Below, one piece after another: positions 54,220-63,901 of a stretch of 64,000 nt of DNA; positions within the stretch are counted from its first letter, which is position 1; every line of letters begins with the position of its first letter. The translations under genes and the position numbers were made by a program. Origin of the DNA: JANXXV01 sp038230275 (GTDB lineage Bacteria; Acidobacteriota; Terriglobia; Bryobacterales; Bryobacteraceae). Where the stretch lies: positions 1-64,000 of the forward strand of contig JBBRNO010000011.1 of NCBI GenBank assembly GCA_038230275.1. Direction: 5' to 3'. The notes below the pieces were generated by a model. It did no database searches, was not told the DNA's origin, and saw only the letters and a list, made by a program, of their open reading frames with translations.

Positions 54220-55506
54220 TTAGTGGGTTGCCTGAAGCTGTTCTTCTCCAACCGGAATCCGGCCCAAGTTCCCTTCGGCGTCAAAATCCCAATCCTTCGC
54301 CTCGCCTATAATCTCCAGCGCCGGGTTCGCCTCAATCACAGACCGCAAGTTCTCCGTCATTCTCAGAAGCCCGAGTTCCATGGAGTTCCTAAGCCATCCA
54401 ATGGTCACATCCTTGGCCGAAAACTTTCCTACCGTGGGAGCAATCTTTTCCAGACAGATGCGGTCGGTGGCAAAGTGCATTGGCGCACGGATGGCCGCGG
54501 GAGTCGAAGCAGTCAACGAATTGATCTGCGTGGGATTCCAGTCGATTTTTTCGAGCAATCGATCGTGCACCACGTCCGCCATACCCAATCCAACTCCATT
54601 GTTATAGCTCAGAGCGCTGATGTCGCGAATGAAGATTCTCTCGATCTGCGGCGTGTCGGGCCATGGGTTGTAGACGCACTGGACGCTGCGGTTCACCACT
54701 TTGGTATCCATGCCGGCGCCGCTGATGTTCTTGCCGATTTCATCCAGAATCAGGATGTCCAGATCGCAGGGAATCTTGCCCATCCAGGACTTTACCAACG
54801 CGAGCAGTTCTTCTTCCTGCTGCTCCATTTTATCCACCGGCACGGCGGCAATTTTCGCCGTATTGTGGTTCGCGTCTTCCAGGATGGCCAACCCGCCGAG
54901 GATTTTTCCAGAGGCCAACACCTGCCGGCCCACCGTCCGGATGACCTTCTCAAGGCCGAGCTTGTAGGCGTAGGTGTGATAGCGTTGCGCGCCGGCGAAC
55001 TTACCCAGTCCGATGGCCATCATCTTAAACAGACCGCTCTCAATTTTACCGGCGAAATCGGTGTGCCATTTCACGCGGCCGATGAGCATGACGCCATCGC
55101 TTTCCAGTGCATTCTTGTCCATGAAGGCCTCGATGCCATCGGTGGTGGAACCGAGCGAGACCACTTCCAAAGAGCTGACGACCGGGCAGCCCATGGTTGC
55201 CTCATGAATGCCGTAATGCGCCAGAACATCGGCCTGGCCTTCCGCCGTCGCCGCGCCGTGGCTTCCCATGGCCGGGAACAGGAACGGGTGCACTCCCTGC
55301 GATTTCCAAAAGTCCACCACAGCGCGTACGATGGTGGCGATGTTGTGGATACCACGGCTTCCGACGCCTATCGCGATACGGCTTCCTGGTTTCAGGCGCT
55401 GGCCGAAGCCGGCCGCGCTCAACTGTTTCTGCACTTCGTCGGGTATATTCTTAATGGCGCGATCCTGAAAATGTTGCCGGACCATCAGCAGGCGTGAAAA
55501 TTCCAT
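54220..55506 (-). CDS. LarA-like (DUF2088) protein
   Basis: 428 residues. GSRIAIGVGSRGIHNIATIV, PFLFPAMGSHGAATAEGQ and HYGIHEATMGCPVVSS match the DUF2088 lactate racemase N-terminal fold (which carries the nickel-pincer histidines in LarA); LMLIGRVKWHTDF-like HTDF and DEIGKNISGAGMDTKV follow. Likely a LarA-family racemase/epimerase or an associated protein; cofactor genes larB/C/E are not here. The frame on the opposite strand (54184-55497) is a shadow. Confidence 0.82.
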   Translation of the reverse strand: MEFSRLLMVRQHFQDRAIKNIPDEVQKQLSAAGFGQRLKPGSRIAIGVGSRGIHNIATIVRAVVDFWKSQGVHPFLFPAMGSHGAATAEGQADVLAHYGIHEATMGCPVVSSLEVVSLGSTTDGIEAFMDKNALESDGVMLIGRVKWHTDFAGKIESGLFKMMAIGLGKFAGAQRYHTYAYKLGLEKVIRTVGRQVLASGKILGGLAILEDANHNTAKIAAVPVDKMEQQEEELLALVKSWMGKIPCDLDILILDEIGKNISGAGMDTKVVNRSVQCVYNPWPDTPQIERIFIRDISALSYNNGVGLGMADVVHDRLLEKIDWNPTQINSLTASTPAAIRAPMHFATDRICLEKIAPTVGKFSAKDVTIGWLRNSMELGLLRMTENLRSVIEANPALEIIGEAKDWDFDAEGNLGRIPVGEEQLQATH

Positions 55507-55545
55507 GTTCGGATTATATCGCGGGCGCTGGTGGATGCAAACCCG

Positions 55546-56226
55546 CTAAAGCCAATACTCCCACTTCCCCGTTTGCAGCACGTAGAACGAGAGAGCGGCG
55601 TTAGTAACGGCGTGAGCCAGTATGCAGTCGCCGAGGCTCCTGGTGCGGACCATCCACCAGTTGTAGAGCAAGCCGGCGAGGAGTCCAACCTCCCAATAGG
55701 GGCCGTGTTCGGAGGCGAACAGCAGCGCGGTAATCCACATCGCCTTGGAAGTATAGGCGCCCAATTTTACAGTCTGGAAGTCCGCCGCAATCACCCAGCG
55801 CATCAGCCATGCGCGCCAGAAGAGCTCTTCGATTATGGGAACCAGGAGGATGGCACGGAAACAGCGCAGGGTCAAAACCATTTTATCCGACAGCAGATCC
55901 CGCGAGATGGAGCTATGCAGTTTTCCGGTGATAAAGTTCTGGAACAGCCAGTGCTCACGATAGCCGGGGATTAGCAGGTCGGGTCCGATCCAGATTGCAA
56001 AGACGGCCAAGCCCAGTGCTACGCTGCCGGCAGCGCTCGAAACCCGCAGGCTGATTGCCTCGCGGGAGAAGAACCACAACGCGGCAAGCAAGGCCGCAAT
56101 GCGAAGCGGGAATTCCCAGCGCCCGATGAATGTCAGGGAAGGCCCGATGGCCAGGAACGCGACGAATACCCCGAACGGAACGACGTAGGGGATCGACGGA
56201 TAACGGCGCTGCAACGAGGCTATCAC
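55546..56226 (-). CDS. CPBP/CAAX-type membrane protease
   Basis: 226 residues with about six hydrophobic segments. The EExxxR motif is IIEELFWRAW; later FASEHGPYWEVG and CILAHAVTNAAL carry the other conserved His/Asn. Resembles the CAAX-protease-related proteins that accompany exosortase loci. Its start is 10 nt after the PrsT-like TPR gene. Confidence 0.82.
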   Translation of the reverse strand: MIASLQRRYPSIPYVVPFGVFVAFLAIGPSLTFIGRWEFPLRIAALLAALWFFSREAISLRVSSAAGSVALGLAVFAIWIGPDLLIPGYREHWLFQNFITGKLHSSISRDLLSDKMVLTLRCFRAILLVPIIEELFWRAWLMRWVIAADFQTVKLGAYTSKAMWITALLFASEHGPYWEVGLLAGLLYNWWMVRTRSLGDCILAHAVTNAALSFYVLQTGKWEYWL

Positions 56227-56236
56227 TACAGCGACA

Positions 56237-58540
56237 CTAAGTGACCTTCAGAAGCAGCGCGCGAATCTTTTGTTCCTCATCCTTGCCCGGCTGCTTCCGC
56301 AACGCCGCTTCGAGTTCCTTCTTCGCCGCAGGCTTGTCGCCCTTCTGCGCTAGCGCCAAAGCAAGGTGATAGTGGAAAGTGGAACGGTCCGGTTCCACGC
56401 GAATGAGTTCCTTGAAGATGGTAATTGCCGGATCGCTGAGGTTCTTCTTGATATAAATCCAGCCCAGCGTATCGGCGACATTGGAATCCTGCGGCAGCTT
56501 CTGCCTGGCACGCTGCGCCATGGTGAGAGCCTGGTCGAGATCGGCGCCGGACTCAGCCAGCATATAGGCCAGGTTGTTGAGCGCGATGGGATGGTCGGGT
56601 TGAATCTTCAGGATCTGTTCATAGAGTGGCCGCGCCTTGTCTTTCTGTCCGGAACTATCGGCCATGAGCGCCAATTCGATAAACGGCACCACGTTGTTCG
56701 GAGCCAGATCTTTTGCTTTAGTAAAGCTGGCCGCGGCGCTAACAATGTCGCCGGTGCGACGCTGTGTTTCACCGAGCCGGATCCAGACATCGGCGGAGCG
56801 CGGGAATTTATCCAGAGCTTTCTTGTAGTTCTCCATCGCCTCCGGATACTTCTGGGCGCGAACTGCGATGTTTCCGATCGCGACGATGTAATCCACACGG
56901 TCCGGGGCTTTGGCCACTTCGTCCTTCAACAACTTCATGGCCTGATCGTATTGACCCTGCACGGTGAAGGTTTCAGTGAGGCCCATCAGCGCGCGCGGGT
57001 CCTTTGTCTCGGCGTACATCTTGCGGAAGGATTCTTCGCAGGCTTTGTAATTCTTTTCCGAAAGATCGAGCGCCGCCGTTTGCAGTTTCGCTTCCCAAAT
57101 ATTGGGGTTCTTGGCGGTGAAGTCAACCAGTTCGGTGCGGGCCTGCTTCGCCTCGCCCATGCCGATCAGGGCGCGGGTGCGCAATAGCTTGCCCTGAATG
57201 TTGGCGGGATCATAGGCCAGAATCTCACTGGCCATCTGCACTACCTTGCCGTATTCCTGATTCTGCTGCAGCAACTGCGCCAGGGCGATCCGCGGCAACA
57301 GGTAATCGGGCCGTAGCTTCAGCGATTCCTCGAACTGAATCTTGGCCTGCTGAATATTGCCTTTGGCCAAATGGGCGCGGCCCAGATTGAAGCGGACCAC
57401 CGGGTTATCCGGCAACCGGCTGACCACGGTTTGCAAATCGTTGATGGCCGATTGCAGTTGTTCCTTGGAACCAGTCATCATCTGGAGCGAGGCGCGGATA
57501 GCAAGTGCCTCGTCGTCCTTTGGATCTTCCTTCAAAATCGTATTGAGAATCTCGGTGGCTTGTTGCTTCCGGTCCTGCAAGACAAGGGTTTCAATAATTC
57601 GCTTCTGAAACATGTGCTTGTCTTTATCATTTTGCTTGGCGCCCTTTTCATACTGCTGCATGGCCAGATCGAGATCCTTGATGCGCAGATAGAAGTCGCC
57701 CACCAGAATAGGAGCGTTCGGGAAGTCCTTGGTGTTGCTCGAAAGCCGATCAAGGGTAGCGAGCATTTCAGGCCGCTGTTTCTGCGAGTAATAATGCGCA
57801 GCCAATTGTAAGTAGTTGTCGGCCACTTTAGGATTGTTGTCGATCTTCGACTTCATGATGCGCTCGGCATCGGCGAGACGATTGGTGCGGATGTATTCAA
57901 GGAACAGCGCATCGTAGATGCTGCCGACGTGCGGATCCTTCTTCAACATGTCGTAGCCGAGCTTTTCGGCTTCGGCACCGCGCCCGTCGGCGCACAAAGT
58001 CTGAATGTAGACAAGCATCAAATCTGATTGCAGAGGCTTGATGGCATTGGCTTTTTGAAAGAAGTTGATGGCGTCCTTCGACTTGGATTCGGTGAGTGCG
58101 ATATAGCCGCTGACGCGCTGGAATTCGTAGGATTCCGGGTGTTTCTTCGCCAGTTTATCGCGCAGGCCCTGCAGTTCAGTGACGTAGGCCTTGGGGCGGG
58201 CCGCGGTTCCCAGATACGCATTCAAGTAAATGTTGATAAGACGGGTGTAGGCGTCAATGTTATCGGGTTGCAGTTCCACCGCACGCTGCAGATCACGGGC
58301 GGCCTCTCCGAAGCGGCTCATCTTGACTTCAGCCAGGGCAGAGCGGTAGTAGGCCTCTCCATAACGCATATCCTTGCGGAGTGCGTTCTTGTACATGATC
58401 AACGCTTCTTTATACTTGCCCTTATCGAAGTAGCGATTGCCGCGATCAACATATTTCTTCTTTGCAACGTTGGGATCGGTGTTACACGCTACGGTGAAAC
58501 ACAGGACCAACAGCAAAGAAGCAAGAAAACGGTTCATCAT
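56237..58540 (-). CDS. TPR-repeat lipoprotein, PrsT-like
   Basis: 767 residues. Lipoprotein signal RFLASLLLVLCFTVAC with Cys at about 19, then some 15-20 tetratricopeptide repeats (for example RGNRYFDKGKYKEALIMYKN, AYYRSALAEVKMSRFGEAAR, ALNNLAYMLAESGADLDQAL). Length and build fit the PrsT family of exosortase/EPS systems. With the CPBP protease downstream it suggests an exopolysaccharide or PEP-CTERM-linked function, but no exosortase is in the window. Confidence 0.85.
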   Translation of the reverse strand: MMNRFLASLLLVLCFTVACNTDPNVAKKKYVDRGNRYFDKGKYKEALIMYKNALRKDMRYGEAYYRSALAEVKMSRFGEAARDLQRAVELQPDNIDAYTRLINIYLNAYLGTAARPKAYVTELQGLRDKLAKKHPESYEFQRVSGYIALTESKSKDAINFFQKANAIKPLQSDLMLVYIQTLCADGRGAEAEKLGYDMLKKDPHVGSIYDALFLEYIRTNRLADAERIMKSKIDNNPKVADNYLQLAAHYYSQKQRPEMLATLDRLSSNTKDFPNAPILVGDFYLRIKDLDLAMQQYEKGAKQNDKDKHMFQKRIIETLVLQDRKQQATEILNTILKEDPKDDEALAIRASLQMMTGSKEQLQSAINDLQTVVSRLPDNPVVRFNLGRAHLAKGNIQQAKIQFEESLKLRPDYLLPRIALAQLLQQNQEYGKVVQMASEILAYDPANIQGKLLRTRALIGMGEAKQARTELVDFTAKNPNIWEAKLQTAALDLSEKNYKACEESFRKMYAETKDPRALMGLTETFTVQGQYDQAMKLLKDEVAKAPDRVDYIVAIGNIAVRAQKYPEAMENYKKALDKFPRSADVWIRLGETQRRTGDIVSAAASFTKAKDLAPNNVVPFIELALMADSSGQKDKARPLYEQILKIQPDHPIALNNLAYMLAESGADLDQALTMAQRARQKLPQDSNVADTLGWIYIKKNLSDPAITIFKELIRVEPDRSTFHYHLALALAQKGDKPAAKKELEAALRKQPGKDEEQKIRALLLKVT

Positions 58541-58704
58541 AAAATCACTCGTGTGGCCAACAATACACTAGACCACAAATCTCCCATGGGTGCAATCAGA
58601 TATCCCCTCTGGCCGACCGCGATAACTGGAAGGGCGGCGCCTGTCTTTTTCGCTCTATTCTCGCTGTGTTCTCTATAATGATACCCGCTTCGATGCTACG
58701 CCGG

Positions 58705-59991
58705 TCACTGCAGGGCCGCCAAAATGGATCCTGTCTGTTTGAGCAGCGCGAGCTTGGTTTTCTCCAGAATGTTTTGAGAGTCGTAAAAAGCGGTCCACTT
58801 TTCGATCTCCGCCACGCGGAGGTCTTCCACTTGCCGCAGGCTAGCGCGGCCTTCTTCCATTTGGGCTAGCGCGATGGAGATCTGTTTGCGGGTGAGGTCG
58901 AGATCCATTTTGGCAATTTCGCGGGCCGACTGAGCGCGCTTGACGTCCTGGAATCCCCGGCGCGTCTCAACAGTAATGCGGTCCCGGGCGGACTGGACCT
59001 GGAGACGCATCTGAGCGATTTCAGCCTCAACTCGATAGGCTTGGGCGCCGGCGGCCGATCCGGTGAGGACGGGAATTTGAATGGAGATTCCCAACTGCCC
59101 GTTGTTGCGCTGGAAACGGCGGAAGAAGTCCTCATAATTGTGCCGGGCAAGCAGGGAATACTGCGCGACCAGATCAAATGCCGGGAGGCGGGAAGATTTG
59201 AAAGAACGAAGTTCGAAACCCTTGGCTTGCATCTGAGAGACGAGGCGCTGGACCTCCTTGCTGTTGGCGAGAGCAGTCTCAACGGCAGCAGCTTCCGATG
59301 CCGGGTCCAGGCCGGAAGGGCGGTCGCCGTCAATGGGGCGCACAACATCGTTCGGTCCGAAGCCGAGAATGAGGGCGAGCGACGATTCGCCGTACGCGGT
59401 ATCGCTTTCAAGCGCTTCCAGGCGCTGTTTGGCGCGGGCGACGTGGAAGGCGGCAATCTCGGAATCGATTTCGAGCTGCTTCCCTTCCTCGACTCGGAGG
59501 CGGACGGTTTCGGCGACCTTGCGGTAGCTTTCGATCTGGCGGCGAGCGACGTCGCGGTCCTGCGTGAGGCGGAGGACATCTAGAAAGAGCGCCGCAGTGC
59601 GGTAGGTTGTGTCCTCGCGTTTGGAAGTTTCATCAATGGCGACGGTGCGCATATTCTCTTTCGCCTGAGCGATGAGGAAGCGCTGCGACTGATTGTAAAG
59701 GCTCATGACGGTTTTGGCCTGGAGAATGGACGGAACGGCCCCGTCGATGCTCATGGGGTATCCGGTGCTATAGGCGAGACCACTGCCAGCGAAGATCTTG
59801 GGGACGAACGGGTCTTTTGCGACGCGAACCGCGAATTCGGCTTTTTGCTGGTCAATGCGGGCGGCGAGGACTTCGGGATTCTGCTTGAGAGAGAGGTTGA
59901 CGGCATCGCGCAGGGTAAGAGAGTGAACTTCCGCATGAAGGCTGGAGAGAAGGGCGAGGAGCAGCAGCGTGGCGCTTTTCATAATCTTCAT
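58705..59991 (-). CDS. TolC-like outer-membrane efflux protein
   Basis: 428 residues from ATG 59991, where a signal peptide starts (MKSATLLLLALLSSLHA); the frame is open to 60381 but upstream is non-coding. Heptad-like helical hairpins: LTLRDAVNLSLKQNPEVLAA, AKENMRTVAIDETSKRED, VRLRVEEGKQLEIDSEIAAF, VQSARDRITVETRRGFQDV. TolC/OEP family. No inner-membrane pump or adaptor neighbour. Confidence 0.88.
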   Translation of the reverse strand: MKIMKSATLLLLALLSSLHAEVHSLTLRDAVNLSLKQNPEVLAARIDQQKAEFAVRVAKDPFVPKIFAGSGLAYSTGYPMSIDGAVPSILQAKTVMSLYNQSQRFLIAQAKENMRTVAIDETSKREDTTYRTAALFLDVLRLTQDRDVARRQIESYRKVAETVRLRVEEGKQLEIDSEIAAFHVARAKQRLEALESDTAYGESSLALILGFGPNDVVRPIDGDRPSGLDPASEAAAVETALANSKEVQRLVSQMQAKGFELRSFKSSRLPAFDLVAQYSLLARHNYEDFFRRFQRNNGQLGISIQIPVLTGSAAGAQAYRVEAEIAQMRLQVQSARDRITVETRRGFQDVKRAQSAREIAKMDLDLTRKQISIALAQMEEGRASLRQVEDLRVAEIEKWTAFYDSQNILEKTKLALLKQTGSILAALQ

Positions 59992-60346
59992 GGTAGGCCA
60001 CTTTTGCAGAACAGAACCAATTTGGAGGTGGGGATTCGGATGGCGGCGATTTTGCCGGGCAAAGCCAATTTTGACTTTCGGGAACGGTGCAGGGATTTTG
60101 CGGAACAGAACGAAATTCGAGTTCTGGTGCTGCTTCGTCGCGAGAACGGTGAGGGCGAGGGCCGGTCCGGTGGTGAATCGCACGTCTTTCCTGGTTCGAT
60201 CTTTCATGGCCCGATTATGTGCAGAGCCAGGCGTGGCGAACCCCAGGATTGGCAGTAAGAGATTGAATCTGTTGTGTCGATTTCTAAAACAAGCTGGGAA
60301 CGATTGCCGGCGGCGACGACGCACTACTATTGGTTGAGGTTTTCGT
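59992..60346. other. Divergent intergenic region, TolC-like / fumC
   Basis: 355 nt without a supported gene; promoters for both genes should be here. GAGG 7 nt before the fumC ATG is the only clear site. Confidence 0.5.
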
Positions 60347-61705
60347 ATGGCCACGTCCTTCAGAATCGAGCACGACAGCATGGGAGAGATGCAAGTCCCG
60401 CTGGATGCGCTTTACGGCGCGCAGACGCAGCGGGCGGTTGAGAATTTTCCGATCAGCAGCCAACGTTTGCAACGGCCATTCATTCGAGCCATGGGCCTGA
60501 TTAAGGCGGCGGCCGCGCGCGCCAACGCCGAGCTTGGCTATGTGGATGCGGAGGTGGCGCAGCGGATTTACGTGGCTGCGGAGCGCGTAGCGGCCGGAGA
60601 ATTCGACGAACAATTCGTAGTCGATGTGTTTCAAACAGGAAGCGGAACATCGACGAACATGAACGCCAATGAAGTGATCGCGCACCTCTCCGGCACGCAT
60701 CCCAACGATGATGTGAATCACGGCCAATCGAGCAATGACGTAATCCCGTCGGCCATGCACGTTGCGGCGGCAGAGCAGCTTCATCACGAGTTGCTTCCGG
60801 CCATGCAGGGATTGCACGATGCGCTGCGAGTAAAGTCAGGGGAATTTTCGGACGTTATCAAGATTGGCCGAACCCATTTACAAGACGCGGTCCCGATGCG
60901 GCTGGGTCAGGAGTTCAGCGGTTATGCGGCGCAAGTTCGAGCGGCAATGGAACGGATTGCCGCCGCGCTGCCTGGCATCTACGAGTTGCCGCTTGGCGGG
61001 ACCGCGGTTGGCACCGGACTAAACGCTCCACCATCCTTTGCGTTGAAGACGATTGAGCTGCTCAAAGCGAAGACGGAACTACCCTTCGCCGAGGCGGCCA
61101 ATCACTTTGAAGCGCAGGCTTCCAAGGATGCCGTTTGTTTCTTGAGCGGCGCATTAAAGTCGTATGCCGCTGGGTTGACAAAGATCGCGAACGATATTCG
61201 CTGGTTGGGTTCCGGGCCACGCTGCGGGTTGGGCGAACTGAAACTTCCCGCCACGCAGCCTGGATCGAGCATCATGCCGGGCAAGGTAAATCCGGTGATA
61301 GCCGAGAGTGTATTGATGGCCTGCGCGCAGGTGATCGGATACGATGCGGCCATCACTTGGTCTGCGGCCGCGGGAAACTTCGAACTGAACGTGATGATGC
61401 CGGTGATGGCATACGATCTGCTGGAATCCATTCATTTGCTGGCTACGGTATCCAGAAACTTCGACTTGCGCTGTATACGGGGTTTGGCCGCTGATGCAAC
61501 CCGGGCTTCCTCTTACGTTGAAGAATCGCTTGCGATGGCAACCGCGCTGGCACCGGTGATTGGGTATGAGAGGGCGGCGGAGTTGGCCAAAGAGGCGTAT
61601 GAAACTGGACGGACGATCCGCGAGGTGGCTGCCGCGAAGAGCGGGCTGACTCCGCGGCGGATTACGGAGTTGCTGGATCCGGAAACTCAGGCCGGAGATC
61701 GGTAA
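60347..61705 (+). CDS. fumC: Fumarate hydratase class II
   Basis: 452 residues. Signature motifs: YGAQTQRAVENFPIS, GSGTSTNMNANEVIA, HVNHGQSSND-type NHGQSSNDVIPS, KIGRTHLQDAVP and GSSIMPGKVNPVI. The aspartase/fumarase superfamily; NFP and motif set point to fumarase C. TCA-cycle enzyme, cytoplasmic, interconverts fumarate and malate. Confidence 0.94.
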   Translation: MATSFRIEHDSMGEMQVPLDALYGAQTQRAVENFPISSQRLQRPFIRAMGLIKAAAARANAELGYVDAEVAQRIYVAAERVAAGEFDEQFVVDVFQTGSGTSTNMNANEVIAHLSGTHPNDDVNHGQSSNDVIPSAMHVAAAEQLHHELLPAMQGLHDALRVKSGEFSDVIKIGRTHLQDAVPMRLGQEFSGYAAQVRAAMERIAAALPGIYELPLGGTAVGTGLNAPPSFALKTIELLKAKTELPFAEAANHFEAQASKDAVCFLSGALKSYAAGLTKIANDIRWLGSGPRCGLGELKLPATQPGSSIMPGKVNPVIAESVLMACAQVIGYDAAITWSAAAGNFELNVMMPVMAYDLLESIHLLATVSRNFDLRCIRGLAADATRASSYVEESLAMATALAPVIGYERAAELAKEAYETGRTIREVAAAKSGLTPRRITELLDPETQAGDR

Positions 61706-61932
61706 GGTGTGATTATTGAGAGTGCGGCTGCATTCTCAACCGCTTCCTTACGGTCGCGGCTCTGTAGCGTAGCAATCGTGTAGGTAGCAATCGTGTATGT
61801 CTCGAGAAGTGCGCTCGAAGTGAGGTGGTATTTCAAGACGGCGCGGTAGCATCCGCGGTGGGGCGCGGATCCCGGAGTTCGATGTGGGCCTGGCCCTAAC
61901 CGCCGGGTGCCGGAACGCAGTAATCTGTCAGC
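61706..61932. repeat. Intergenic region with a 14-bp tandem repeat and a hairpin
   Basis: GTAGCAATCGTGTA is present at 61769-61782 and again at 61784-61797. A 7-bp hairpin ATCCGCG/CGCGGAT (61851-61870, 6-nt loop) lies further on. The rest shows nothing recognisable and no tRNA fold was found. Confidence 0.5.
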
Positions 61933-63363
61933 ATGCGCCTGCTTCTCTTACTCGCCTTCCCGCTGTTCGCCCAGACGCCTTGTGCCGACATGGCGCGCCT
62001 GCGCGACGTCACCGCCGCCACGCAAACCGCAACGCACTGCCGGGTTTCCATCACTCTCCGGCCGTCGGCCGATTCTGAAATGAAGTCCGAAGTCTGGCTG
62101 CCGGCAGCCTCCCAGTGGAATAGCAAATTCCTGATGGAAGGCGGAGGCGGTTTCGTCGGCAGCGTCAACATAGGCGGAATGACGAACGCCGTTCGCGAGG
62201 GTTATGCCAGTGCGTCCACCGACACCGGTCACGCGGGCGGCAGCGGCAGTTTTGCACTCGGCCATCCCGAGAAGGTTGTCGACTTCGCCTACCGCGCCAT
62301 TCACGAAACCGCCGTCGAGGCCAAAGCGCTGATAGCGGCCTATTATGGACGCGGCCCGCGCCTGTCCTATTGGGAGGGCTGTTCAACCGGTGGACGGCAA
62401 GGGCTGATGTCCGCGCAGCGTTACCCGGAGGACTTCGATGGCATCATCGCCGGCGCGCCAGCTAACAATCAGATCTACCTCTGCGCATGGCGAATGCAGC
62501 TGTTGATGACCTCGCTCAAGTCACCACAACACGCGCTGCGTCCCGAAAAACTAAAACTCCTCAACGACGCAGTCCTCGAGAAATGTGACGGGAATGACGG
62601 CGTGAAAGATCGCCTCATCGAAGACCCACGCAAATGCGACTTCGACCCAAGCGTCCTCAAGTGCAACGGCCCCGAAAGCGCAAGTTGCCTCACCCCAGAG
62701 CAACTGGAAACTGTCAACGCCGCCTACACCGACACACGGAAATCCAGCGGTGAACTGCTCTACCCGCGCCTGCCCTTCGGTGGCGAACTCGGCTGGCGCG
62801 TCCCGGCCGGCGCCACCGAACCGGGCGGCATGGACATCGACATGTTCCGTTACATCGCCAATCAAAACCCCGCCTGGGACTGGCGCGCCTTCGACCTGGA
62901 AAAGGACATCGAACGAGCACTCCTCCACGGGAAAGAAATCCACGCCGTCAACCCCGATTTGGTCAAATTCAAAGCGCGTGGGGGCAAGCTGCTGATCTAT
63001 CACGGTTGGAGCGACGGAGGTTCCGGCGGCGCGATCTCCGCGTTTAATACCATCTCTTATTACGAGTCTGTCCTGAAACACATGGGTCCGAATCAAGACA
63101 ACTGGCTTCGTCTTTTCATGGTCCCCGGCATGACCCATTGCGGCGGCGGCACCGGCCCCGATCAGTTCAACAGCCTAGCCGCGCTGGAACGCTGGCGCGA
63201 ACAGAACGAACCTCCCAAGTCCATCACCGCGGCTAGAGTCAACGAACGCGGCCGCATCGACATGACCCGCCCGCTTTGCCCATTCCCGCAACAAGCTGTC
63301 TATAGAGGAACCGGCAGTACCAACGACGCCGCGAACTACAGCTGCAAGGCAAAGGGAAATTGA
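61933..63363 (+). CDS. Tannase/feruloyl esterase family protein
   Basis: 476 residues. Signal peptide (MRLLLLLAFPLFAQ). Nucleophile elbow GCSTGGRQG near residue 153, Asp in YHGWSDGGSGG and catalytic His in MVPGMTHCGGG complete the triad; paired cysteines flank the lid as in the family. Secreted esterase for plant phenolic esters (feruloyl esters, tannins) or related compounds such as MHET. Confidence 0.9.
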   Translation: MRLLLLLAFPLFAQTPCADMARLRDVTAATQTATHCRVSITLRPSADSEMKSEVWLPAASQWNSKFLMEGGGGFVGSVNIGGMTNAVREGYASASTDTGHAGGSGSFALGHPEKVVDFAYRAIHETAVEAKALIAAYYGRGPRLSYWEGCSTGGRQGLMSAQRYPEDFDGIIAGAPANNQIYLCAWRMQLLMTSLKSPQHALRPEKLKLLNDAVLEKCDGNDGVKDRLIEDPRKCDFDPSVLKCNGPESASCLTPEQLETVNAAYTDTRKSSGELLYPRLPFGGELGWRVPAGATEPGGMDIDMFRYIANQNPAWDWRAFDLEKDIERALLHGKEIHAVNPDLVKFKARGGKLLIYHGWSDGGSGGAISAFNTISYYESVLKHMGPNQDNWLRLFMVPGMTHCGGGTGPDQFNSLAALERWREQNEPPKSITAARVNERGRIDMTRPLCPFPQQAVYRGTGSTNDAANYSCKAKGN

Positions 63364-63401
63364 CCCACCCAGGCGAATAAAGACGTTTCGGCGTATTCCG
63401 G

Positions 63402-63878
63402 TCAGCCTCGCCGGGCTGCCTCGATGGCGGCGACGTCGATCTTCCTCATCGTCATCATCGCCGCGAACGCTCGCTTTGCTTCATCGCCACCCGCCGCAAG
63501 CGCATCGGTTAGCGTGCGCGGGGTGATCTGCCAGGAGAGGCCCCAGCGGTCTTTGCACCAACCGCACGCGCTTTCCGCGCCGCCATTGCCGACGATCGCG
63601 TTCCAGTAACGGTCCGTCTCTTCCTGATTCTCCGTCGCGATCTGGAAGGAAAAGGCCTCGGTGTGCTTGAACGCCGGGCCACCGTTAAGACCGAGACAGG
63701 GAATGCCCAGGACGGTAAACTCCACCGTCAGCACGTTGTTCTTCTTGCCGCCCGGATAGTCACCGGGAGCCTGGTGAACGGCGGTTACTTTACTGTCCGG
63801 AAAGGTGTCGGCGTAGAAGCGAGCCGCCTCATGCGCGTCTTTGTCGAACCAGATGCAGATGGTGTTCTTTGGCTTCAT
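63402..63878 (-). CDS. PhnB-like VOC family protein
   Basis: 158 residues: NTICIWFDKDAHEAARFYAD, FTVLGIPCLGLNGGPAFKHT and DRYWNAIVGNGGAESACGW with CKDRWGLSWQITP. Matches PhnB / 3-demethylubiquinone-methyltransferase-like VOC proteins. Role unknown. Confidence 0.9.
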   Translation of the reverse strand: MKPKNTICIWFDKDAHEAARFYADTFPDSKVTAVHQAPGDYPGGKKNNVLTVEFTVLGIPCLGLNGGPAFKHTEAFSFQIATENQEETDRYWNAIVGNGGAESACGWCKDRWGLSWQITPRTLTDALAAGGDEAKRAFAAMMTMRKIDVAAIEAARRG

Positions 63879-63901
63879 GTTCGTGTGCTCCTTGTGCTCA
63901 A

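Noticed and set aside
54184..55497. 437-residue ORF on the plus strand
   Set aside because: Antisense shadow of the LarA-like gene, and it begins inside the pilin terminator.
58705..60381. Longer TolC-like start at 60381
   Set aside because: A signal peptide begins at 59991; the extra residues are basic and non-homologous in character.
61706..61932. tRNA or riboswitch in the fumC-tannase gap
   Set aside because: Only a short tandem repeat and one 7-bp hairpin; no cloverleaf or known aptamer pattern.
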